DNA of 64,000 nucleotides, taken from a bacterium. GTDB taxonomy: Bacteria > Elusimicrobiota > Elusimicrobia > Elusimicrobiales > UBA9959. The DNA lies in the NCBI GenBank assembly GCA_021811315.1, contig JAJZPF010000008.1, positions 1 through 64,000 of the forward strand. The letters run 5' to 3'. Positions 39,712-46,803 of this stretch are shown in pieces; the stretch's first letter is position 1, and every line of letters starts with the position of its first letter. Position numbers and translations under genes: made by a program. The notes below the pieces were generated by a model. The model was not told the origin of the DNA and made no database searches. It was given only the letters and a program-made list of their open reading frames with translations.

Positions 39712-40886
39712 TTCACGGCCTCCTTGGAGTATTCTTTGGCGACGGCTTCATAGGCCCAGTCGAGCCAGGGGGTCAGCGCTTCGATATCCGAAGTCTCCAC
39801 GGTGGCGCCGCACCAGACGCGGATGCCGGCCGGGGCTTTGCCATAGGAGTTGATATCGTAGGCCACGCCCTCTTTGTCGAGCATGGAGGTGATCTTCTTC
39901 GCGGCCTTGGTCTTCTCCTCGTCGGCCAGCTTCAGGAACCAGCCGGCCTTTATTTTAAAGCAGACCGAGGTGTTCGAGCGTATCTCTTTGGACTCGGCGA
40001 GGAAGTCTATCCAGTTAGACTTGGCCACCCATTTCTCGAAAGCGGCAAGGTTGGCGTTGGAGCGCTTAACCAGCGCCGGGCTGCCGCCGATGCTTTCCGC
40101 CCACTTCAGGGCGTCTATAGCGTCCTCGACGCAGAGCATGGAGGGAGTATTGACCGTATTATACTCCAGCTCGCCAGGTTTCAGCTTGCCTTCGGCGGCC
40201 AGGCGGAAGATCTTCGGGACGGGCCAGGTAATTTTAGATTCGTTCTCCTCCATGCGCTTAACTGCCTTGGGGGAGAGAATGATAACGCCGTGCGCTGCTT
40301 CCCCTCCCAGGACTTTCTGCCAGGAGAAAGTGACCACGTCGAGCTTGGCGAAGTCCATTTCCATGGCGAAGACGCCGGAAGTGGCGTCGCAGATGACGAT
40401 GCCCTCATGGTTCGCTGGCAGCCAGTCGAGGTTGGGCACCTTCACGCCGGAAGTAGTCCCGTTCCAGGTGAAGATGATGTCGTTGGCGGGGTTGGCCTTT
40501 TTCAGGTCCGGGAGTTTGCCGTAGTCGGCTTTATACTCGTTCACCTTCGGGAGCTTCAGGTATTTCACGGCGTCCGTGATCCAGCCCTTGCCGAAAGATT
40601 CCCAGCCGAAGATGTCCACGGGCCGGGAGCCGAGCATTGTCCACATCGCGAGCTCCACCGCGCCGGTATCGGAAGCCGCCACCACCCCGATGCGGTAATC
40701 CGCGGGCAGACCGAGCACTTTCTTCATACGGTCGGAGACTTCCTGCAGGCGGGCCTTGCCCTCTTTGGAGCGGTGAGAGCGGCCGACGAGGGCGTTCTTA
40801 AGCGCGTCCACGGTCCAGCCCGGCCTTTTCGCGCAGGGTCCGGAAGAAAAATTAGGGCATTTGGTCTTCACTGTGGGCTTTTCCAT
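39708..40886 (-). CDS. serC: Phosphoserine aminotransferase ([13 protein letters not shown] type)
   Basis: 392 residues. N-terminal [13 protein letters not shown] identifies the alphaproteobacterial/Methanosarcina-type SerC, different from the E. coli form. The PLP-binding lysine is in [19 protein letters not shown]. It converts 3-phosphohydroxypyruvate plus glutamate to phosphoserine plus 2-oxoglutarate. As first gene of the serC-serA-DUF1015 operon it probably sets expression; its start is preceded by GGAGAG. The third step enzyme (phosphoserine phosphatase) is not in the window. Confidence 0.93.
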   Translation of the reverse strand: MEKPTVKTKCPNFSSGPCAKRPGWTVDALKNALVGRSHRSKEGKARLQEVSDRMKKVLGLPADYRIGVVAASDTGAVELAMWTMLGSRPVDIFGWESFGKGWITDAVKYLKLPKVNEYKADYGKLPDLKKANPANDIIFTWNGTTSGVKVPNLDWLPANHEGIVICDATSGVFAMEMDFAKLDVVTFSWQKVLGGEAAHGVIILSPKAVKRMEENESKITWPVPKIFRLAAEGKLKPGELEYNTVNTPSMLCVEDAIDALKWAESIGGSPALVKRSNANLAAFEKWVAKSNWIDFLAESKEIRSNTSVCFKIKAGWFLKLADEEKTKAAKKITSMLDKEGVAYDINSYGKAPAGIRVWCGATVETSDIEALTPWLDWAYEAVAKEYSKEAVK

Positions 40887-41033
40887 TTTTGCTCTCCTGA
40901 AGCTGAGATTTGTCGTATTTAATTATTATAAGTATCTCGGCGCGCCTTGGCAACCCATTAATATCAAACCGGAGGAGGTCTAAAATCAGTCCTTCCGGTT
41001 GACCTGGATGCCGCCAGCACACGCGCAAGTTAT

Positions 41034-41125
41034 GGCCGTTTGATGCGCATAGCGCTTGTTACGGCACAAACATAGTTTTGGCCGTTTGATGCGCATAGCG
41101 CTTGTTACGGCACAAACATAGTTTT
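41034..41125 (+). repeat. Perfect tandem duplication of a 46-bp unit upstream of the 982-residue protein
   Basis: Units 41034-41079 and 41080-41125 are identical. Each contains ttgatgcgcatagcgc (with gcgc-ata-gcgc dyad) and ttgttacggcacaaacatagtttt. The second unit ends 13 bases before the ATG of the gene at 41139, so it covers the promoter/leader: a candidate -10 (taaaat, 41127-41132) lies directly after it. A tandem promoter or doubled operator is plausible. Confidence 0.75.
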
Positions 41126-41138
41126 GTAAAATATTTTT

Positions 41139-44087
41139 ATGAACACTGCTAAACGCCCCGGTGATTACGAAGTGGAATTCGGCGGCTTCGAGAAGCTGAT
41201 GCCGTACAGGATCAAGAACGTCCTGCTGGTGGCCTCGCTTTACGACTCCTTCCTGCTGGCCGACGACGACCGCCTGAACGAGGCCCTTTTCGGCGCGATG
41301 CAGAACTACTCCCCCCGCTCCGCCCCCAGGATCACCCGCGTTGCCACGGCCGAGAAAGCCATCGAGAAGCTGGACGGCGGCTCCTACGACCTGGTGATAG
41401 CCATGATCCAGGTGGGCGAAAGCGACATGGCGGAATTCTTCCGCAGCCTTAAGGCCGGGCGCCAGACGCTGCCGGTGGTGCTTCTTTCCTTCAATATCCA
41501 GGACATCAAGACCATCCCGGAGGACACCCTCGCGCTCGCCGACGGGGTCTACCTCTGGAGCGGCGACACCCGGATCTTCTCGGCCATCATAAACGTCATC
41601 GAGGACAGGCGCAATTTCGAGCAGGACTCGAAGGTGGGCGTGCAGGCCGTGCTGCTCGTAGAGGACAATATTAAATTCTACTCCTCCTACCTGCCGGTCA
41701 TCTACACCGAGCTGCTGAAGCAGACGCAGATAGTCATGACCGAGGAATTGAACCCCGCGAAAAAACTTATGCGCCTGCGCGCCAGGCCCAAGGTCCTGTT
41801 CTGCAGCACTTACGAGGAAGCCTGGGAGATCTACGAAAAGTATAAAGCCAACCTGCTGGGCGTCATCACCGATATCGAGTACCCCATGGGCGAGGCCTCG
41901 GACCAGGAAGCCGGCCTCACCCTTACCCGCAATATAAAGAAAGACAACCCGGACATGCCGGTCCTGCTCCAGTCCTTCAGCGCCAAGTTCGCCCCCGCGG
42001 CCGGCGCGCTGGGCGCCTCCTTCATGCATAAGTCGGCGGCGGACCTCTCCAAGCAGCTGCGCGCCTTCATCCTGCGCTACTTCGGCTTCGGGGACTTCGT
42101 CTTCGCCGACAAGAACGGCGTGGAGCTGGCCCGCGCGGCCGACCTCAGCACCATGCTCAGGCTGCTGAAGGTGGTGCCCATCGAGTCGGTGCTGTACCAT
42201 TCCGGCCGCAACCATTTTTCCAAGTGGCTGTTCGCGCGCACCGAATTCGAGATGGCTTACCACATCAGGCCGTGGAGGATCTCGGAGTTCAACAACCCCG
42301 AGGAGCTGCGGAAATACCTGATCGAGGCCCTGCACCAGTTCGTCTACAAGACCCAGCTCGGCACCGTGCTGAAGTTCGACCGCAAGCTCTTCGACGATTC
42401 CACCCCTTTCTCCAAGATCGGCTCCGGCTCCATCGGCGGCAAGGCCAGGGGCCTGGCCTTCGTCGATTTCCTGCTGAGCAAGACGGACCTGGAGCAGCGC
42501 TGGCCCGGCGTCACCGTGGCCGTCCCGAACACCGTGGTGATAGCCTCCGACGTCTTCGATTTTTTCATGGAGCAGAACGGGATGGATTCGCTGGTAAACG
42601 AGAACAACACCAACGAGCAGACCGCCGCTTTCTTCGAGAAAGCCCGCCTGCCAGACTACGTGATGCAGGACCTGGCGGCCCTGCTGGAGAAGCTCCAGGG
42701 GCCGCTGACCGTCCGGTCCTCCTCCCTGCTGGAGGATTCCAAGACGCAGCCTTTCGCCGGGGTCTACAAAACGTACATGCTGGCGAACAACCACCCCGAC
42801 CCCGCCCGCCGCCTGGACGAGCTGGCCCGGGCGGTGAAATTCGTGTACGCCTCGGTGTTCTCGCGCGAGGCGCGCGGCTACCGCAGGCTTAACCCGCTTA
42901 TCATGGACGATGAAAAGATGGCCGTGGTGATCCAGCGCGTGGTGGGCCGGGACTACCAGGGCGGCCGCTATTACCCGGCCTTCGCCGGGGTCGTGCAGTC
43001 CTACAACTATTACCCGGTGCCGCCGCTAAGGGCGGAGGACCCCATCTCCCACATAGCGCTGGGCCTGGGCAAGACCATCGTGGAGGGCTACAACGCGCTG
43101 CGCTTCTCGCCCAGCCACCCCCATAATCTGCACCAGTTCTGCACCATCCCGGATTTCCTGGCCAACTCCCAGAAAAAGTTCATCGCCCTTAAGACGGCGC
43201 CCTCGGAGAACACGCTGAGCTACGAGGAAGAGCCCGCGCTCGAAGCCGCGGGAATCGAAGAGGCGGAGCGCGACGGCTCGCTCGAGCTGGTAGGCTCCAC
43301 CTACTCCGCCGAGAACGACCGGGTGTCGGACAATATCTCGGAGCCGGGCCGCCGCCTGATCACCTTCGCCCCCGTGCTCAAGAACGAGGCGCTGCCGCTT
43401 TCAGAGATCCTGAACACGCTTTCCGCGCTGGGCAGGGAAGCCATGGGCTGCAACGTGGAAATGGAATTCGCCTGCGATTACGACCCGGTCTCCGGGGCGG
43501 CCGCCTTCAATATCCTGCAGATGCGCCCGATGGTCTCGCGCAGCCAGATAAAGAAAGTCTCGCTGAAGGATCTAAAGCACGAGAGCCTGCTGCTCCTCAG
43601 CGCGCAGGCCCTGGGCAACGGCTCGCACCGCGACATCACGGACCTCGTCTACGTAACCCCGGAAAGCTTCGACGTGATGAAGACCCGCGACATCGCCGAG
43701 GAGATAGGCGAGCTTAACGCGCAGCTGCGCGCCGAGGGCCGCTCCTATATCATCATCGGGCCGGGCCGCTGGGGCTCGAGCGACCCGCTGCTTGGGATAC
43801 CCGTAAAATGGCATCACATCTCCAATTCCAGGATCATAATCGAGGCGTCCTACGGCGACCTGGCCGTGGATCCCTCCTACGGCACCCATTTCTTCCACAA
43901 CGTGACCTCGCTCGGCATCGGGTACTTCACCATAAATGAAACCGGCCCCGAGTCGTTCATCAACTGGGACCGGATAAAGGCGCACAAGCCGGAAAAAGAA
44001 TTCGCCTACATCCGCCACCTGCGCTTCGACGCGCCGCTGGATATCCGCATAGACGGCTCGGAAGGCAAGGGCGCGGTAGCCTTATAG
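41139..44087 (+). CDS. Receiver-like domains fused to a PPDK-type PEP/pyruvate-binding (ATP-grasp) domain
   Basis: 982 residues. The N-terminal 330 residues contain two receiver-like folds (IKNVLLVASLYDSF..., and QAVLLVEDNIKFYSSYLPVI... with ITDIEYP), whose phosphorylation residues are partly altered. From about residue 430 there is a pyruvate, phosphate dikinase N-terminal-type ATP-grasp domain: GSGSIGGKARGLAFVDFLL, GPLTVRSSSLLEDS, PFAGVYKTYM and VIQRVVGRDYQGGRYYPAFA. A glycine-rich IIIGPGRWGSSDPLLG and a C-terminal SYGTHFFHN follow. The swivelling phosphohistidine domain and the PEP-binding barrel are missing, so it cannot be a full PPDK or PEP synthase. It may be an ATP-using transferase regulated through its receiver-like part. 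Related fusions exist in other phyla with unknown function. Confidence 0.75.
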   Translation: MNTAKRPGDYEVEFGGFEKLMPYRIKNVLLVASLYDSFLLADDDRLNEALFGAMQNYSPRSAPRITRVATAEKAIEKLDGGSYDLVIAMIQVGESDMAEFFRSLKAGRQTLPVVLLSFNIQDIKTIPEDTLALADGVYLWSGDTRIFSAIINVIEDRRNFEQDSKVGVQAVLLVEDNIKFYSSYLPVIYTELLKQTQIVMTEELNPAKKLMRLRARPKVLFCSTYEEAWEIYEKYKANLLGVITDIEYPMGEASDQEAGLTLTRNIKKDNPDMPVLLQSFSAKFAPAAGALGASFMHKSAADLSKQLRAFILRYFGFGDFVFADKNGVELARAADLSTMLRLLKVVPIESVLYHSGRNHFSKWLFARTEFEMAYHIRPWRISEFNNPEELRKYLIEALHQFVYKTQLGTVLKFDRKLFDDSTPFSKIGSGSIGGKARGLAFVDFLLSKTDLEQRWPGVTVAVPNTVVIASDVFDFFMEQNGMDSLVNENNTNEQTAAFFEKARLPDYVMQDLAALLEKLQGPLTVRSSSLLEDSKTQPFAGVYKTYMLANNHPDPARRLDELARAVKFVYASVFSREARGYRRLNPLIMDDEKMAVVIQRVVGRDYQGGRYYPAFAGVVQSYNYYPVPPLRAEDPISHIALGLGKTIVEGYNALRFSPSHPHNLHQFCTIPDFLANSQKKFIALKTAPSENTLSYEEEPALEAAGIEEAERDGSLELVGSTYSAENDRVSDNISEPGRRLITFAPVLKNEALPLSEILNTLSALGREAMGCNVEMEFACDYDPVSGAAAFNILQMRPMVSRSQIKKVSLKDLKHESLLLLSAQALGNGSHRDITDLVYVTPESFDVMKTRDIAEEIGELNAQLRAEGRSYIIIGPGRWGSSDPLLGIPVKWHHISNSRIIIEASYGDLAVDPSYGTHFFHNVTSLGIGYFTINETGPESFINWDRIKAHKPEKEFAYIRHLRFDAPLDIRIDGSEGKGAVAL

Positions 44088-44110
44088 CAGGGGGCGGTCC
44101 CGGCCGCCGC

Positions 44111-44833
44111 TTAATGGTTGTTGACTGAAGGCTGGGTGCTGATAGTTAATGGCTCCAATATTTTGCCTGCCGGTTTCTTCCCCGGCTCGCTCAGGTATTC
44201 CAGCCCCTCTTTCGCTTCGCTCATCCCCGGCAGCGGCACGCCCCAGACGTCCACGGAAAGAACGTCTTTTACGAACACCCGCCTGTTGGCGTCGCCCATC
44301 CTCTCCCATTCGGGCGAAAGATGCTTAAGGGAGCCGCGCAGCAGGAAATCCCTGAGGCCTTCGTCGAAATTCCTTTTAATGTCGTCCACCAGCGGCGAGA
44401 TGGAAAGCCTGACGCGCTTGCGGTACTCCGGCGTTTCGGCGCTTAACACCGGGCTGCCGCCCCCCGCGGCCGCCGGCGCGGCGCCCGCCGCGCTCTTTTT
44501 CTCCCTGGCGATTATAAGCCGCCACGGGTTGGTCTTGAAGCCGTAGTAGTCGAGGCGGGTATTCTCGGTTATATCCCAGTTCGTGAGGGCTTTTATCCCG
44601 GAGTACACCACCCCGAGCCCCGGCTTGAAGGAAGCCAGGTCCGAAAAATCCCACCGCAGGGAATAGTCCACCCCGACCCTGGAGGAATACGCGTCTTTCG
44701 AGAAGGTAAGCATCAGCGGGCTCTGAACGCTGACAGGCGCGGCCGTAGAAGAAGCCGCGCCCTGCGCCCGGCAAAACGGGGCGGCGGCGCAAAGCGCGGC
44801 GAGAAACAGACCGGTGTAGCCGTTTTTATTCAC
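44111..44833 (-). CDS. Secreted protein of unknown family
   Basis: 240 residues. Signal peptide GLFLAALCAAAPFCRAQ, then a beta-rich part with paired aromatic strands (SSRVGVDYSLRWDFSDL, ENTRLDYYGFKTNPWRLII). A Gly/Ala linker and a helical region (YRKRVRLSISPLVDDIKRNF, LKHLSPEWERMGDANRR) follow. It resembles a short periplasmic or outer-membrane protein, but I recognise no domain. It converges with the gene ending at 44087 and precedes the chemosensory cluster on the same strand, without evidence of a link. Confidence 0.6.
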   Translation of the reverse strand: MNKNGYTGLFLAALCAAAPFCRAQGAASSTAAPVSVQSPLMLTFSKDAYSSRVGVDYSLRWDFSDLASFKPGLGVVYSGIKALTNWDITENTRLDYYGFKTNPWRLIIAREKKSAAGAAPAAAGGGSPVLSAETPEYRKRVRLSISPLVDDIKRNFDEGLRDFLLRGSLKHLSPEWERMGDANRRVFVKDVLSVDVWGVPLPGMSEAKEGLEYLSEPGKKPAGKILEPLTISTQPSVNNH

Positions 44834-44895
44834 TAAAACCCTTCTTTATGTCCGGCGCTGGCAATCTCCCGGCTTCCTCAAGTAAACCGGCGGCG

Positions 44896-45279
44896 TCAAT
44901 CCTTCGGAAAACATCGGTCGACGACGGCCTTTATCGCCAGAGGATTGAACGGTTTTATCAGGTAATCTTTAACACCTAAGGATACCGCCTTACGGCGGTC
45001 AGGCTCGTCTTCCTGGCTGGTCAGCATTATTACAGGCACGACGGCCAGCTTCGCGTCGCTCTTGAGGTAGCCAAGGAGTTCAAGGCCGGTCATTTCCGGC
45101 ATTATCATGTCTGTTATTATCAGGTCGAAATCAGAGGTGAGCAGCAGTTTTACGGCCTCCAGGCCGTTTTCAGCTTCGGAGACCTCTAAACCCCGCACCG
45201 TCTCAAGATAGGCGCGCACCACGCGCCTTATTATGGCCTGGTCGTCGACTACAAGGACCTTTTTCCTGTTATTTTCCAT
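44896..45279 (-). CDS. cheY: CheY-like receiver of the chemosensory operon
   Basis: 127 residues from the ATG at 45279, which has GGAGGA directly upstream. Pocket VVDDQ, phosphoacceptor LIITDMIMPEMTG, T in MLTSQED and K in YLIKPFNP are intact. It is the last gene of the operon and overlaps cheW by 11 bases. In a classic pathway it would carry the signal from CheA to the motor. No flagellar motor is encoded here, so the output may be a pilus motor or another target. Confidence 0.88.
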   Translation of the reverse strand: MENNRKKVLVVDDQAIIRRVVRAYLETVRGLEVSEAENGLEAVKLLLTSDFDLIITDMIMPEMTGLELLGYLKSDAKLAVVPVIMLTSQEDEPDRRKAVSLGVKDYLIKPFNPLAIKAVVDRCFPKD

Positions 45280-45751
45280 GCTCCTCCGGTTGCGGCGCGG
45301 AGGCGGCCGCGGCAAAAGTGCTGGTTTCCTCTTCGGTAAGTATGGTCGCGGGGTCTATGACCATGAGCAGCTGTTCGCCTTCCCTTACCACGCGCGAGAC
45401 GTAACGGTGCAGGTTCATGCACAGTTCTTCCGACGGGTCGATACCCATTTCAGCCTGCTCTATCTGCGCCACTCCCGAGACCTCGTCCACTATCAGCCCC
45501 GCCGTATGGCCGTGCAGCGAGGTTATAAGTATCCGGTTAGGAAAGGTGTACGCGCCGGGCTCGAAGCCCAGGCGTTTGCGCATGTCTATTACCGGGATTA
45601 TATCTCCCCTCAGGTTTATGACTCCTTCCACAAAGGCCGGGGCTTTGGGCAGGGGCGTTATAGCCGCTATCCGCAGCACTTCCCTGACTTCGGAGATATT
45701 GAAGCCGCACAGATGCGGGCCCAGCGAGAACCGCAGCAGCGGCAGGCTCAT
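45269..45751 (-). CDS. cheW: CheW coupling protein
   Basis: 160 residues with the CheW fold: LPLLRFSLGPHLCGFNISEV, RIAAITPLPKAPAFVEGVIN, LRGDIIPVIDMRKRLGF and VDEVSGVAQI. It links the methyl-accepting protein to CheA. A C-terminal extension of about 25 residues (TFAAAASAPQPEEHGK) is poorly conserved. It overlaps cheB by 4 bases and cheY by 11, so expression is coordinated. Confidence 0.92.
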   Translation of the reverse strand: MSLPLLRFSLGPHLCGFNISEVREVLRIAAITPLPKAPAFVEGVINLRGDIIPVIDMRKRLGFEPGAYTFPNRILITSLHGHTAGLIVDEVSGVAQIEQAEMGIDPSEELCMNLHRYVSRVVREGEQLLMVIDPATILTEEETSTFAAAASAPQPEEHGK

Positions 45752-46803
45752 ATCCGCACCTCCGGTTTAAACCTGGACATAATAAATTTCCCTATATCCT
45801 CCAGGGGCAGCACCTGGGTGGCCGCCCCTGTTTCGGCCGCGGCCTTCGGCATCCCGTAAACCACGCAGCTGGCCTCGTCCTGGGCTATAGTCAGCGCCCC
45901 GCTTTGGCGCATACGAAGCAGGCCTTTCGCCCCGTCCTCGCCCATACCGGTAAGGATGACACCTATGGAACCGGGGCCCGAAACCCTGGCCACCGAATCA
46001 AAAAGTATATCCGCCGAGGGGCGGCACGAGTTTACCGGCTCGGAACGCTCAAGCCTGATGCGGCCTTCGGCCGTAAGCCGCATGTGCACGTCGCCCGGTG
46101 CCACCAGCACCGCTCCCGGGCTGATGTCGTCGCCGTGAGCCGCGAGCCTGACGGGGAGACCGATGTTCTGCCCCAGCCATTCCGCGAAGCCCTGCATGAA
46201 TTCCGCGGCCATATGCTGCACCAGCAGCGTGCAGACAGGGAAGCCGGCCGGCAGGATTTTAAGCACATTTATAAGCGCCGCCGGCCCGCCGGTAGAGGCC
46301 GCGACGGCGAGGACCCTCGGGAAACCGGGCATGGGCAGGGGCGAAGGCAGCCAGGCCGCCTGTTTCGCCGGCGATATGCCGCGCCTGATCGGCTTTATGG
46401 GGGCCAGAAGTTTCAGCAGCTTGCGGAAGCGGTCGGTGGCCGCGTTGGTCTCGTCGTCCGTGATAAGCCTCGGCTTGTGGAAGAGGTCCAGCGCCCCGGC
46501 GGCGAGCGCCTTGAAAAAAACTCCGCGCTTGCTGTCTATCTCGGACGAAGTGAAGATAAGTATGGGGGTAGGCTGCCGGGACATTATCTCCTGGGTCGCC
46601 TCGACCCCGTCCATCACCGGCATATCCATGTCCATCACCACGATGGCCGGGCGCAGGTTCAGCACCAGCTGGACGCATTCTTTCCCGTTGGCGGCTTCCC
46701 CTACGATCTCAAAACCGAGTTCCGGGGTGAGCCACTGGCGCAGCAGGGCCCTGATCGTGCCGGAATCGTCGGCCACTACCACCCGCAGGAGCCCGTTATT
46801 CAT
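45748..46803 (-). CDS. cheB: CheB protein-glutamate methylesterase
   Basis: 351 residues. Receiver domain with phosphoacceptor VVMDMDMPVMDG and pocket ADDSG; a linker (about residues 125-160); then the methylesterase domain with catalytic Ser in AVAASTGGPAAL, His in TLLVQHMAAEFM and Asp in GMGEDGAKGL. It removes methyl groups from MCP glutamates when phosphorylated by CheA. It overlaps cheA by 4 bases. Confidence 0.95.
   Translation of the reverse strand: MNNGLLRVVVADDSGTIRALLRQWLTPELGFEIVGEAANGKECVQLVLNLRPAIVVMDMDMPVMDGVEATQEIMSRQPTPILIFTSSEIDSKRGVFFKALAAGALDLFHKPRLITDDETNAATDRFRKLLKLLAPIKPIRRGISPAKQAAWLPSPLPMPGFPRVLAVAASTGGPAALINVLKILPAGFPVCTLLVQHMAAEFMQGFAEWLGQNIGLPVRLAAHGDDISPGAVLVAPGDVHMRLTAEGRIRLERSEPVNSCRPSADILFDSVARVSGPGSIGVILTGMGEDGAKGLLRMRQSGALTIAQDEASCVVYGMPKAAAETGAATQVLPLEDIGKFIMSRFKPEVRI

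Noticed and set aside
41034..41125. CRISPR array
   Set aside because: Only two units, directly adjacent without spacers, and no cas gene in the window.
40986..42794. 602-codon minus-strand frame
   Set aside because: Antisense of the 982-residue gene and its upstream tandem repeat; composition (Gly, Glu, Val, Leu, Gln, His rich) is typical of mirror frames in GC-rich genes.
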